64,000 nucleotides of DNA, taken from NCBI GenBank assembly GCA_002786025.1, contig NHNW01000090.1, positions 20,175 to 84,174 on the forward strand, in the 5' to 3' direction. The DNA is from Zasmidium citrigriseum. Taxonomy: Eukaryota > Ascomycota > Dothideomycetes > Mycosphaerellales > Mycosphaerellaceae. Under the pieces are notes generated by a model that was given only the letters and a program-made list of their open reading frames with translations, was not told the DNA's origin and made no database searches. The position numbers were made by a program, and so were the translations under genes. Shown one piece after another: positions 22,738-34,424 of the stretch. Positions within the stretch are counted from its first letter, which is position 1. Each line of letters begins with the position of its first letter.

Positions 22738-25700
22738 CTACTGAATCCCCCCTGAACTGTCCACTTGTCCCAAGAGTCCCGACTCCCTCACCAATTCGTA
22801 GAACAAGCCCCTGCTCTGGATGAGGTTGGCGGGCGTGTCGAATTCCTTGACGGTGCCGTGGTCCAGCACCACGATGCGGTCGCTGTCGAGGATCGTGTTG
22901 ATGCGATGCGCGACTGGACAGACACACATACATTAGCTTCTTCACAAGTATCGATGTACCTTCACCGGACTTACTCGTAACGATTGTTCGATCCTTGAAC
23001 ATATTGCTGCGCAGCGTCGTCTGCAGCATCGCATCCGTCTCGACATCCACCGCCGCCGTCGCCTCGTCCAGCACCAGGATATTGCTGGGAGTAAGTAAAG
23101 CGCGCGCTAGCGACACGAGCTGTCGTTGTCCTTGCGAAAGATTCGAACCGCCTTCTTGAATCTGCGCATCCAGTTGGCCCGTCATCGACGCGACGTGGTC
23201 TCGCAGCCGAGCATGATCGAGAACACTCCACAGCTCAGTGTCGTCGTGGATGTGTCCCGGATCCAGGTTGTCCCTGACAGTGCCTTCGAATAGCGCCGCA
23301 TCTTGAGGGATAATCGCCAATCGACTACGTAAGTCGTACAAACCAATCGAGCTGGTGCTGATGCCGTCGATGGTGACATCGCCTTCCGCCGGCTCGATGA
23401 TCCGGAATAGCGCCAGCGTCAGGGACGACTTACCCGCGCCCGTTCGTCCAACCACACCAATCTTCTCATGCGACTTGAAACTTAGATTGACGTTCTTCAA
23501 AACCAGATCCAATCCTGGCCGGTACCGCGTGCTGTAGTTGTTAAACGAGACCGCACCCTTCGACGGCCAGCTGTTTGGCGGGCGGTTCTTGGAAATGACT
23601 TCAGGCGCTTCGCTTGGGAGGCGAGCGTATTCCAAAACACGTTCCACGGACACGATGTTGGTTTCCACTTCAACCGTCTGCCGTACGATCCAGTTGAGAG
23701 ACTGCGTGATCTGCAGCGCGTAGCTCATGGCAAGACCAATCATGCCCGCAGACAAGCCACTGCCCACTGTTACCGAGATAATAGCGAAGCCAGCTGCCGC
23801 GAGGATGATGATGGAGCCGAGGAACTCCAAGCGAACTGCAAGCCATCTGTTGGCGCTGATTGAAGGGAAGTAGGCCCGCAGGTTAGCGTCCACGCGCCAC
23901 TCATTTTCCAGCGAGAAGCGCTTGGTCTGCCGATAGGCCCGTATCGTGCTGATTCCGGCAAGTGATTCCTGGAAGTGGGCGTAAATAGGACTGCGGCTGA
24001 TACTGTCGAGACGTTTCAGCTCTCGAGACGTGCGCAGATAGTACTTCTGGATCCAAAGGTAAAGCGCGCCTAGCGGAATGATGAGGGCGATGAAGACCGG
24101 GGTCGACGTCGAGATGACAACCAAGGTGAAAGCCGCTGCAAGCGTGGTCAGCGATGCGATCAATCGTCACAACCCCCACGTCTGACTACGTACCTCGTGC
24201 AGCATTCGTAAACAGCATGTTGAAGGTGCGCCTAGCCCGGCTGTCAATGGCATGTTCGGAGCTACACTAAAAGCCCGGATGTACTTACGCGAGGACCTCA
24301 TCGACCTGCAGTGGGGCGTTAGCGTCGGAAAGATATATGGGGACTGGCAATCGCCGTTCAGATGCAGACGTACCTTGTAAATATCCCTGTGCGCGAGGAA
24401 GAAAACGGTTAGCAAAATCGTCATGTGGACCAGGTCGTCGGAGAAACTCAAAAACAACCATGTCTGCACGGATGGGACGCAACACAACACTTACGAGGAA
24501 AATCGGTTCAGGATTCTGCCCGATGGCGTCGTCTCGAAGAAGGACATGGGGCTGCGGAAGATCTTCATTGAATCGTTAGCACAATGCACTTGGCTGACCA
24601 TTGTATCAATGGCAGAGGTGTGGTCGACTTACGCTGTATGCCATACGCTCATGCAGCTTCCTAGATGCCTGTTGACCTGCATTAGCTCTGCCTCGGGCCG
24701 CATCGCCAGAGCATCCACGCGCTCTTTTGTGCAGATGCAAATTAGGATTCCCTGGGAAAGGACTCACCTCGATCGAGCAGAAGATCCACTGGCTGTCTCG
24801 CTGTCAGACACAAATTTCATGCCGTTTCATGCGGACACGCGACTTACATGAGGGTCTGGATGACGACTAGCACCGCCGAGCCGATGCCAAAGGCGAAATA
24901 GATCAGGATGTACCTGGTGACGTTCGGGTTGCCGCCGGCCACGTCGTTGACTTCGGACCAATTCTTCAGCCAGACGCTGCCCCCTGTGCACGCATGCGTT
25001 AGCTTCCAGATCTCGAATCTCAGCGCCGAACAAGTCCGATCGATGCGTTGGACATCGTCCCCGGAACGAAAGCTCTCTCGGCCAGCGCGGTTATGGCAGA
25101 AAGCTGAGCAAAAAGGCTGTATGTCGTCGACTGGTGATCTCAAAGACCTGCCAGTGGGGTGGAAGATCACGAGACATGTCGCAGATCTGCCCACTAGGAT
25201 CTCGTACTCAAGGCGAAACATTCGGGGAACAGAGGACCGACTTACCGATCTCAGCGGTCTTCGCGCCTATGAGCGTGATCATGTAGATGGCCACGGCGTA
25301 GAGGTTGCTGGCCTTGGCGTATTCTTTGTAAACGTCCCACTTGACTTTGCCCTGCAATTACATCAGTCAAATGAAACCCTTCTCGTGGTGAAGTGGAGGA
25401 CGAGGGGCAATAACGGCTATGCGGCAAACTCTTCGTACTCACCTGTTCCGAAAACTCTTTGGTCTGTTTCGACTTCAAGCCCTTATTCTCCTCTTCGTCA
25501 GTGAGCTTGCCACGTGGTCCACGGAAGGACGCCGTCGAGGCTCGGCGGAGAGTAATGTTGCTGGTCTTGCGCTGGGGAGCGCCGCCATTGGGCTTGATGG
25601 GTTCCATTAGTGCCAGTCCGTCAGTGGCTTCCGCCTGCTCTTCTTCATCTTCAGGATCTTCAACGCCGTAGACGGTGCTTGGCGAGGATGGGCTGGTGAG

Positions 25701-28316
25701 GGAATCCTCGGCCGACGAGTCTTGGTTGTTGTTGGTCCTGATCAGGTTGGCGATCTCGCCCTTCATGGCCATGAGCTGTTCGTAGGTTCCTCGCTCGATG
25801 ATTCTTCCATCACGCAGGAGAGCGATGAAATGGGCTTCCATGAGGACTGGGATAGAATTCGTGGCCAGAACTCTTGTCTTGCCAGCCAACAATCCTTTCG
25901 GGCCAAGAATGTTGTCAATCAGGTGCCTACCAACATGCTGATCAACCGCGCTGAGAACATCGTCCAGAAGATAAATATCCGCTCTCGCATACACAGCACG
26001 GGCAAGCGTCAAACGAGCCTTCTGTCCACCAGACAGTGAGATACCACGTTCGCCGACTTCAGTCTGGTCGCCATCTGGGAGAGTCGCAAAGTCTTCCTTC
26101 AAAGCACAGGCGTGGATGGTTCGATCATAGAACTGCGGATCCCAGCGGTGACCAAAGACGATGTTCTCTCGAACACTCGCGTTCATGACCCAAGGACTCT
26201 GCGCGACATATGCAACGCTGCCACGCACGACAACTTCACCCTTGATCTTGTACAGGTCTCCAAGCATCGTTCCAAGCATGCTCGATTTGCCAGCTCCAAC
26301 CCTCCCGACGATGCAGGAAAGCTCGCCTTTGTGGGCACTGAAGTTGATGTCGTGTAGGACATTCCTGTCGTCGTCCTTGTTCCAGGTGAATGTAGCGTCG
26401 CGGATACGAATCGATTCTTCGCCATGCTCAACAGGGTCACCACGAAGGACGGCATCTGGTTGAAGCTCAGGAGCAGTGAAATAGTCGGTCAGACGGTTGA
26501 CAGCGACGGATGCTTCGATGATGGCCGTGATGACCATTGGAAGCACCGCAAGAGGGAAAGTCAGCAGGTTGAAGAGAGTCAATGCCGGGAACACAATATC
26601 CGTGGACAGAGGCTTGTTCTGCGTGGCGACGAAAACGGCAAACGTCGAGCAAGAGACCAGGAAAGGCGTCGAGTTCCAGGTGAAGTTGGCCACAGCGGTC
26701 ACGGCACCAATCTTGCGAAGAGTGTTCAGTTCCCAATCGTTTCGGATAATGTTCAGTCTCTGCATGAAGGCTGTCGTCCAGGCGTAGAGCTTGATGGATT
26801 TCATGTTGTTCAAGATCTCAGTCATCAGACGAGTACGAGCGTCCTTGTTCTTCATCTGCTTCTTCTGAAGATTCTTACTGATCTTGGCGATGAAACCATT
26901 AACCGGAATCATGAGGATCATGACGCCCAAGCCGGCGAACATACTAACGCCCACGAGCTGATACAGCGACACCAGACATAGCGTAATCTGCAACGGAGCG
27001 GACCAAAGCTGCTGGCCGTACTGCGCCAGATCTTGCAGTCTTTGGGTATCAACGGCCATGTGGTTCACAATGTCACCGGTACTCTTCGATGCCCGTCCTT
27101 CGTTGCTCAACCTCATACTCTTGGAGTAGATGGTGGCCGTGAGAGCGCTCTTGATCCTCATTCCAGTCTCAAAGGCGCGCGCAAAGTACTGATGGAGACA
27201 CGCAGTTTGGGCAACTGAGACGATGAACATGGCGATTGCGATGGCGGCTCCTTTCATAGGTGGCTCGGGGTCGTTGCCGGGCCTGTACGAATCCACCCAG
27301 GCAATCAAGAAGCGCAGAAGCTGAGGCTGGACGAAGGCAAGACAGTCGGATCCAGTCTTGATAATAGCACCCATCAGATATGGCCCACCAAAAGCACTGA
27401 ACATGGCAATCCATAAACTGGGGCTCTTCTTCTCCAGCTCATGCTCCCACGCCTCGTTGAAATCATTGGCCGTAGTCCTGGTAGTATCCTTCTTGCGCAA
27501 GTTCCACAGATCGTCCTGAGTAAGAAACTCCTTGTATCCGTACTTCATCATCGGCGTCATCCACGAAAAGGTCAGAGCCGAAAACAGAGTCGCATATTCC
27601 AACGGACATTCGTCCTCATCGCCCAGGGCATCGTAGGCAGAGACCTTCTTAGGGACCAACCACTCCAACACCAGCTCCACCATCGCAAAGCCCATCGTCG
27701 CTGTGAAAACGGCAAAGTATCCCACATGATACACATGCGCCTTTTGCGAGACCAGACTCCTCAGCTTCACCGCATCAACGAGCAAGTAAAACAGCCAATA
27801 GACCAGTACCACGCCATGGGGATACCTCAATCTCCAATGCTCCGCATACTGCATCCACCCAATAACACCCGCTCCCAGGAAACTGGCCACGGTCGTCCAG
27901 AATCGGAAATCCCTATACCAGACATCCTGCCCAAACGTATAGATCTGCAGCCCGGCCTGCGCAGCCGTCAAGAGCAGAATAACCCCAACGACCGCAAGCT
28001 TGCTGTAGAAATGCCAATTCCGGCCGACAGGCTCAGGACGCGTTTTGCGGTATAACCACACGATGGCAGCAAGACCAGCGAGCACGCCCCATGCCGCGAC
28101 GACCAGGATCCAGATGTCGAGGAAGCAGGGCGTGAAATCGTAGCGGTGCGGGCTCAGCGGGCCCCAGCCTTCGATGTTACCGCATAGTGGGTGTTTGCTC
28201 GCGGCGGAGGCGGAGAGATAGGTGGGCGGCGCGAGAAATGGGGTGTTGTTGGTGCTGGGGACGAAGGGCGTCTGGTCGAGGACGACGACTTGCGGCGGGT
28301 CGTGCAGCATTGGCAT
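22738..28316 (-). CDS. ABCC (MRP/Ycf1-type) full-size ABC transporter
   Basis: Vacuolar-type multidrug-resistance protein, likely exporting glutathione conjugates or metal-thiol complexes; 1,549 aa. Eleven exons: 28316-25443, 25351-25246, 24983-24848, 24792-24768, 24668-24633, 24562-24495, 24386-24374, 24305-24289, 24231-24194, 24135-22975 and 22913-22738. Phases close exactly. An N-terminal TMD0 (about 1-210) precedes TMD1. NBD1 has Walker A G-R-V-G-A-G-K-S-S (about 669), signature L-S-G-G-Q and Walker B L-L-D-D. A charged serine-rich linker follows (about 880-960), then TMD2. NBD2 has Walker A G-R-T-G-A-G-K-S-S (about 1337), signature L-S-Q-G-Q and Walker B L-V-L-D-E. TMD0 plus the linker match Ycf1/Bpt1-type vacuolar pumps. 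Six small exons cluster at the start of TMD2, and the second intron is unusually long (262 nt). Ligand specificity is not readable. Confidence 0.93.
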
Positions 28317-28723
28317 TTGGCGGGGGTGGTGTGAGTCGGTGACGCGGAACCAGCTCCTCGCTGTGTGTAGCAGGCGAGGATGCTGGAGACGGGAAGAGGT
28401 GGATAGGTGAGGATAGGGTGTTCGATGTGGGAGAGATGGAGGGATTTGGTGAAGGATGAAAGAAAATGCAGCGCACGCCTCTTGCCGCCGTTTACGGTGA
28501 GCGCAGAGTACAGGCAGGCAAGGCCAGACGTATCTTTCGCTTTCGCCGCCTGTGATTATCTAACCGGTCAACGAGAACCGCAAAGTCCGAGCTGCCGGCA
28601 AGCGCAAGCTTCTTTCTCGTCTGCGTCATTGGCCAGAGCTTCTCCTTCACTCACATCTCTCACGTGCTCGTCAGACCTCACTTCTTCCAACCACCAGATG
28701 ACACATGCGGCGCGGTGAGGAGA
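28317..28723. promoter_or_regulatory. Divergent promoter, ABCC gene / mitochondrial protein
   Basis: This 407-nt stretch separates the ATGs of two divergently transcribed genes and must contain both promoters. I see no clear TATA box. An ATG at 28699 opens a six-codon frame that stops before the downstream ATG at 28724 and could act as a small upstream ORF. Confidence 0.5.
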
Positions 28724-29224
28724 ATGGTGCGGAAGCATGGCAGTCTTACCAAAGACGATGAGATCAATGAGGCCTCTTGGATAGCCGCCAGAGGCGCGGC
28801 CGTGGGAGCCTGCAAAGTACGTACTCGTCCATGTCAAATGTTTGCCTTCTAGAAGATGGATTATGAATCTGACACATACAGTGGGGTGTCTTCTCAGCAG
28901 TGGCGGCTGGTCTGGGACTTATGTTTAGCCCTTTGTACAGAGGTCTGACGATACAGATGAAAGTGTACGAAACCGAAAGCCTGAAAACGTACGGTTCTTC
29001 TCCTAACGAGGTGTCTCAGATTTTTGCAAATGTCCGGCATGACGTTTGGATCTATTGTTGAAGCCGACCGACGCCTGATCCAACACGAAAAGTTCATGCG
29101 CAATCGCAAGAAGATCGCCCGCGACGCCGAAGTCTGGCGCATGTACGAGCAAGACTACGAGCGACAAGCCCAGCAACAGCAAGAAGAGCAACAGGAAAGC
29201 TCTTCCTCGTCGAAAGATGCATAA
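28724..29224 (+). CDS. Small conserved membrane protein, HIG1-like/mitochondrial type
   Basis: A 126-aa protein from three exons: 28724-28816, 28882-28964 and 29020-29224. The second intron has a CTAAC branch and a donor two nt downstream of a tempting one. Only this donor keeps the conserved V-F-L-Q-M-S-G-M-T continuous. The first 31 residues are hydrophilic. Two hydrophobic helices follow (about 22-50 and 60-80), and the rest is a charged helix ending in a Gln/Ser-rich tail. Its size, the two helices and the G-S-I-V-E-A-D-R-R motif after the second helix match small fungal proteins related to HIG1/Rcf2-type inner-membrane factors. Some of these are mislabelled as imidazoleglycerol-phosphate dehydratase in databases, which this clearly is not. 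A role in respiratory-chain assembly is inference. It converges on the FGAM synthase gene, with 93 nt between stops. Confidence 0.78.
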
Positions 29225-29317
29225 GACTCAAAGATGAAGTGAATCAAATACCCAAGCAGAAATGTTTTCTAGTCTTCTATTCGCCACAGCCAAAGCCGAA
29301 TATGATGAGGTGCTTTT

Positions 29318-32300
29318 CTATCCCACCCACCGCCTCGCACTCCTAAACATCCTCACCCAAGGCCCAAAATCACCCCAATCCTTACTCTGCTCCTTCGGCA
29401 TATAGCTCGCAACATCCTTAATGATCGTGCGCTCAGGATGCGGCATCATAGCCAAGACTCTCCCATCAGGAGTCCTCACACCGGTGATACCCAGTGGACT
29501 ACCATTAGGGTTGAACGGATACCGCTCAGTGGGTTGCAGGTAGTTATCGACATACCGCATCGAGACGAGTCCTTGATCGATGAGGCCCTGTGGCGATGAA
29601 GAGCCCGTGGTGGTGAAGTTTGCGCGTCCTTCGCCGTGTGCCGTGACAATGGGGAGGTAGCTGCCTTCCATGCCGTGGAGGAAGACGCTTGGAGGTTGCG
29701 AGGGTGGATTCGTGACTTGGACCATGCACACGCGGGCTTCGTACTGCTCGCTGACGTTCCGCTCAAATGTGGGCCAGGACTCAGCGCCGGGGATGATTTC
29801 CGTAAGGCGGGAAAGGAACTGACACCCGTTACAGACACCCAGGGCGAAAGTATCCTTCCGCTCGAAGAAGTTCTTGAATTCATTCCGGGTGTTTTCGTGC
29901 AGCAGGACGCTCTTTGCCCAGCCTTGACCGGCGCCGAGCACGTCGCCGTAACTGAAACCGCCGCAGGCTGCGAGACCCTGGCAGGAGGCGAGGGAGAATC
30001 GGCCGGAGAGGATGTCGGTCATGTGGACGTCGATCGGGCTGAAGCCGGCGGCAGAGAATGCGAAGGCCATTTCCGCTTGGCCGTTGACACCTTGCTCACG
30101 CAGAATGGCAACGCGAGGTCGGGTTCGAACGGCTGATGTCAGGGTTGCGCTCCAAGTGCCGATGTTTTCCTCGGGTTTGAAAGAGAGCTTGTACTGCAGA
30201 CCTGGGTCCTTGTCGTCGTCGACGTTGGCCAGTTCCATGTCGGCGCATTCTGGGTTGTCTCGCAGTCTCTGCATTGCCCATGAAGTGTGTGCCCACTTTT
30301 TCTGCAGATCCTTTCTTGGGGCTCGGTAGATGCAGTCAGCGCCGTAGTAGACCGCAAGGTCCTGCTTCGTCGACTTGGGCACAGTGCCTATCACGAGCGG
30401 CGACATGGGAGCGAATACGCCACGGAACTCACTCTCGTGCTTCTTGCGGATTTGGAAGACAGCACCCAGCTCCTCGTTGAACATCGTCTCCATGACATCT
30501 TGTGGCCTGCCAGACTTGACAATGCGGTCCAGCATCAGATCCACACCACAACGTCCAGCGAACATCATTTCAGTCAGGGTAGTGAACAAGCCACCATCGG
30601 ACCGGTCATGGTATGCCAGAACGATATCGGACTCGTGAAGTTGTTCGACCGCATGGTAGAAGTCCTTGATGAAGTCGACATCATGAACGTCAGGCGCTGA
30701 ATTGCCAACCTGACCAAAGCATTGAGCCAGAGCTGAACCGCCGAGAGCTTTCTTACCACCAGCCAGATCAACAAACATAAGCAGCGTATCGCCGACTTCT
30801 TCTTGTCGCCGCAAAGCCGGAGTCCAGGTACTGCTGATATCGTTCACGGGTGCGAAAGCGGTGATCACAAGCGAAAGAGGTGCAGTGACCTCCTTGCCGT
30901 CCCATTTTGTCTTCATCGACATCGAGTCCTTGCCAACAGGGATACTGATACCAAGATCCGGGCACAACTCCATGCCGATGGCCTCGACAGCTTCGTACAG
31001 GTTTGCACCTTCGCCTGGATGACTGCTCGCTGCCATCCAGTTAGCTGAGAGTCGGATCTTGCTTAGTCTGTTCTCTACACTGGCAGCAGCGATGTTGGTG
31101 AGCGACTCTGCGACAGCCATACGAGCAGATGCTGCAGGCGAGATCAAGGCCAGAGCAGGTCTCTCTCCCATCGCCATCGCCTCACCAGTCTTAATGCCTT
31201 GCGTGAGCGATGTAGCTGTGACAGACACATCGGCAACAGGTGTTTGCCAAGGTCCAACCATTTGGTCCCTGACTGTGACTCCACCAACAGTCCTGTCACC
31301 AATGGTGATCAGGAAAGACTTGGAGCCGACTGAAGGAAGAGCGAGTACTCGGTCTGCAGCATTGCTGAGCATTGCAGCGGCCGTGGCAGGCTCTTTGGGA
31401 AGATAGGTAGCCAGGCTGCTGTCGAATGATGGAATCTTGAGCTTTCGAGAATCCACAACTCTGTGCATCTTTGGTGGCTTGCCGAACAAGATTGGCATAG
31501 GTAGGTCAATCGGCTTCGGGTCTTGCTGAGAGTCTCGGTCCATCAGGACTAAGCGTTTGTCTTGCTGAGCCTGGCCAACGACCGAGTAACCGCATCGCTC
31601 TCGCTTGGCGATCTTGATGAAGGCATCAAGCTTGTCAGGTGCAATAGCCATGACATACCGCTCCTGAGCTTCACAGCACCAGATTTGCAGAGGGCTGAGA
31701 CTTGGGTCTGCGTTGTCGATTTCTCTCAACTCAAACTTCGCGCCAAAGCCAGCATCTTCAACAAGCTCGGGCAGTGCATTCGAAAGACCTCCAGCGCCGA
31801 CGTCGTGGATCAGCTGGATCGGGTTCTGTGGACCGAGCGATGTGCAAGTGTTGATGACCTCCTGCGCCCGTCGTTGAACTTCGGCGTTTCCACGCTGTAC
31901 ACTGGCAAAGTCTAGATCGACACTGCCTTCTCCTGACTGGATGCTAGATGCTGCACCACCACCCAAACCAATGAGCATAGCAGGGCCACCGAGGACAATC
32001 AAGTGCGCACCAGGGCTGACGAGGCCTTTCGTCTTAAGAGCGTTCTCTGGTCGTACGGTACCGACACCACCTGCGATCATGATCGGCTTGTGATAGCCTC
32101 TCACTTCCGTCTTGCCCTCCTCAACCGGAACGTTCATCGTCAAGGTTCTGAAGTAGCCCGTAGTGCATGGTCTACCGAATTCGTTGTTGAATGCAGCACT
32201 TCCGATGGGGGCCTCGAGCATGATATCGAGACTGCTGGCTAGATGATGTGGCTTGCCAACGTCGACTTCCCAGGGCTGTTGATGGCCAGGGATGAGCAAG

Positions 32301-33397
32301 TCGGAAACGGTGAATCCAGCCAGACCAGCTTTTGGCTTCGATCCTCTGCCGACCGCACCCTCGTCTCGAATTTCTCCGCCAGATCCAGTGGCAGCGCCTG
32401 GGTATGGCGAGACAGCGGTTGGATGGTTGTGCGTCTCAACCTTTGCCAAGTAGTGCACAATCTCCTTGATCGACTTCCACTCGCCAGTCAGTTGATCCGG
32501 AGCCCACTGACCGCCGGTATAGCCCTGCAAGACAGCTGCGTTGTCGCTATACGCCGAGATCACATGCTTGGGGTGGGCTTTATGAGTATTTCGGATCATC
32601 GAGAACAGACTTCTGCCCTTCTCCACTCCGTCGATCGTCCAGTCTGCGTTGAACTGCTTATGTCTGCAATGCTCTGAGTTGACCTGCGCAAACATGAAAA
32701 GCTCCACATCCGTCGGGTTGCGCTGCAACTGATTCGTATAGGCATCGATCAAGTACTCCATCTCAGAAGCATCCAGGGCAAGTCCCAAGGTCTTGTTCGC
32801 CTCTTCGAGCGCAGCTCTAGGTCCAGCTGGGTTCTGCAAAAGTTGGACTCGCTGCAAAGGAGCAGGAGAAAGCTGTGCAAACATCGTGTCCATACTCGGA
32901 GGCTGAGTACTGAGACTCTCCGTCATTCGATCATGCAGTGAATCCGGACTCGGGATCCCTCCATCGGTAGGAGGCTCGTCAAATTTGGCGGCAAAAAGTA
33001 CTCCCCTCTCAACTCTCTTCACCACATTGCTCAGTCCGCATACCTGAGCAATACTCGTCGCTTTCGAGCTCCACGGCGAGATCGTCCCCGCTCGCGGATA
33101 CGCATAGAACAACTTGATGTGTGAATCCTCCGGTGGGACTCCATTGATGACGGCCTTGAGCAAAGCCCCGTAAAGTTCACTCGTCGACTCAGGGTAGCTT
33201 CCATACTCCAGCAATTGATCCAGGACCTCAACTTCTTCGGGTCGCAACTCTCGGTTCGACGAGACGTAGTGAACCCATATCGCTTGCAATTCCTGGGCTC
33301 CGATCGCTTTTTCGAGTCGCTTCAGACGGAAGTCGGAGAAGGCGGATGACCCAGGGAAGGCTCGATAGCCGTCTTTTTGATCTTGAATGGTGTCCAT
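29318..33397 (-). CDS. ADE6: Phosphoribosylformylglycinamidine synthase (FGAM synthase)
   Basis: Cytosolic enzyme of de novo purine synthesis. It converts FGAR plus glutamine and ATP to FGAM, the fourth step of the pathway. A single 4,080-nt exon codes 1,359 aa, matching the eukaryotic PurL fusion length. The N-terminal PurS-like domain (about 1-200) is followed by the linker and two AIRS-type ATP-binding halves with H-N-H-P-T-A (about 320) and G-x-G-G-E. The class-I glutamine amidotransferase domain occupies about the last 300 residues: nucleophile Cys in G-V-C-N-G-C-Q (about 1183), with the catalytic His in M-P-H-P-E-R (about 1322). The ATG at 33397 follows a GTG-initiated extension and gives the family N-terminus. 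No intron is seen in this gene, unlike most in the window. The symbol follows the yeast orthologue. Confidence 0.97.
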   Translation of the reverse strand: MDTIQDQKDGYRAFPGSSAFSDFRLKRLEKAIGAQELQAIWVHYVSSNRELRPEEVEVLDQLLEYGSYPESTSELYGALLKAVINGVPPEDSHIKLFYAYPRAGTISPWSSKATSIAQVCGLSNVVKRVERGVLFAAKFDEPPTDGGIPSPDSLHDRMTESLSTQPPSMDTMFAQLSPAPLQRVQLLQNPAGPRAALEEANKTLGLALDASEMEYLIDAYTNQLQRNPTDVELFMFAQVNSEHCRHKQFNADWTIDGVEKGRSLFSMIRNTHKAHPKHVISAYSDNAAVLQGYTGGQWAPDQLTGEWKSIKEIVHYLAKVETHNHPTAVSPYPGAATGSGGEIRDEGAVGRGSKPKAGLAGFTVSDLLIPGHQQPWEVDVGKPHHLASSLDIMLEAPIGSAAFNNEFGRPCTTGYFRTLTMNVPVEEGKTEVRGYHKPIMIAGGVGTVRPENALKTKGLVSPGAHLIVLGGPAMLIGLGGGAASSIQSGEGSVDLDFASVQRGNAEVQRRAQEVINTCTSLGPQNPIQLIHDVGAGGLSNALPELVEDAGFGAKFELREIDNADPSLSPLQIWCCEAQERYVMAIAPDKLDAFIKIAKRERCGYSVVGQAQQDKRLVLMDRDSQQDPKPIDLPMPILFGKPPKMHRVVDSRKLKIPSFDSSLATYLPKEPATAAAMLSNAADRVLALPSVGSKSFLITIGDRTVGGVTVRDQMVGPWQTPVADVSVTATSLTQGIKTGEAMAMGERPALALISPAASARMAVAESLTNIAAASVENRLSKIRLSANWMAASSHPGEGANLYEAVEAIGMELCPDLGISIPVGKDSMSMKTKWDGKEVTAPLSLVITAFAPVNDISSTWTPALRRQEEVGDTLLMFVDLAGGKKALGGSALAQCFGQVGNSAPDVHDVDFIKDFYHAVEQLHESDIVLAYHDRSDGGLFTTLTEMMFAGRCGVDLMLDRIVKSGRPQDVMETMFNEELGAVFQIRKKHESEFRGVFAPMSPLVIGTVPKSTKQDLAVYYGADCIYRAPRKDLQKKWAHTSWAMQRLRDNPECADMELANVDDDKDPGLQYKLSFKPEENIGTWSATLTSAVRTRPRVAILREQGVNGQAEMAFAFSAAGFSPIDVHMTDILSGRFSLASCQGLAACGGFSYGDVLGAGQGWAKSVLLHENTRNEFKNFFERKDTFALGVCNGCQFLSRLTEIIPGAESWPTFERNVSEQYEARVCMVQVTNPPSQPPSVFLHGMEGSYLPIVTAHGEGRANFTTTGSSSPQGLIDQGLVSMRYVDNYLQPTERYPFNPNGSPLGITGVRTPDGRVLAMMPHPERTIIKDVASYMPKEQSKDWGDFGPWVRMFRSARRWVG

Positions 33398-34424
33398 GAT
33401 GTGTCGAATCCTCACGCCCGAGGCAGTGAGGTGTTGTTATGCGATGTCACATGCTGAGGCGATTGGTCAATCGAAGCTAAAGAGCAACATTTTTAAAGTG
33501 CACTTCCCTGCAAGCGGCTAAGCCACTTACAGCTAGCTTCGCGGACGCAGCCGAGCTTGCATGTGACTTGAACAAACTAGACATTCTTAGCCACCTTGAG
33601 GGTGAGACCGGAAAGTACAGACTTGCTGATTTGGGTGATCTTGAAGAAGTCTAGCGTAAGGTCCACCTTGAAATCACTTATTCGCTCGAAATGCGACAAG
33701 GGGCTGTAAGCGAGCCTTGCTAAACTACTTCGGTCAAACGCTTTACTCTTCTCGACTTGTAGAGGCCGCTCCTTCGACGCAGCGGCACCTGCAACTCGAT
33801 TTGGCCAAATCGCTCTAAGGGGCAACATCTAAACTCTATACGGCCAGTTGTAGGTGTCACCGGAAGGTTGCTAAGAATGTCTACTGTCAATGTTCACTGT
33901 TAAGTCAAGGTTGCCCTGTGTTTTGATGCTTGGTAGGATACATCGCGTAAACTCCTATCCTTCTAGGTATTCAAACGCCATGCTCAGGCTCAGAGATCTC
34001 CTAGTCCCATAGAGAAGAAAGACAACGCGAAGCGATTTCTTCGACAGGCCCGCGAGAACGCATTCACAGCAGATAACACCTTTTCCCTTCCATTCCACCC
34101 AGCTGACTGCTCCTCAATTGGGAGCGCTCCCGCCCTTTCCACTGTTGCTCCTCGATCTGCCACCAGACGAGTGCTGCGTCGAATTCGGCGCCGAGTGATG
34201 CTGATTCTTGCTGCCGTGGGAACGCTTCTAAACGCGCGCCAGATCCAATCAGAAACACACGCCTTCTCCATATGCAGGTAACGAGGTGGAAGAGGGATAA
34301 CTTCGTCTGATTCCGCTATGCAGGTATGGTGTGTTGCGATGGACGGCAATTGTACAAAAGAAAAGGGAAGGTAGGGGATAGTATATGTTTGGGGATGAGG
34401 CGGTTGGAGGCAGGCTCGAGCTTC
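33398..34424. other. Intergenic, 1.0 kb
   Basis: This is the promoter of the FGAM synthase gene and the 3' flank of the B56 gene. Open frames near 33577-33828 and 33990-34349 show no conserved features. A short T/A-rich stretch lies at about 33880-33990. No RNA gene is recognised. Confidence 0.45.
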
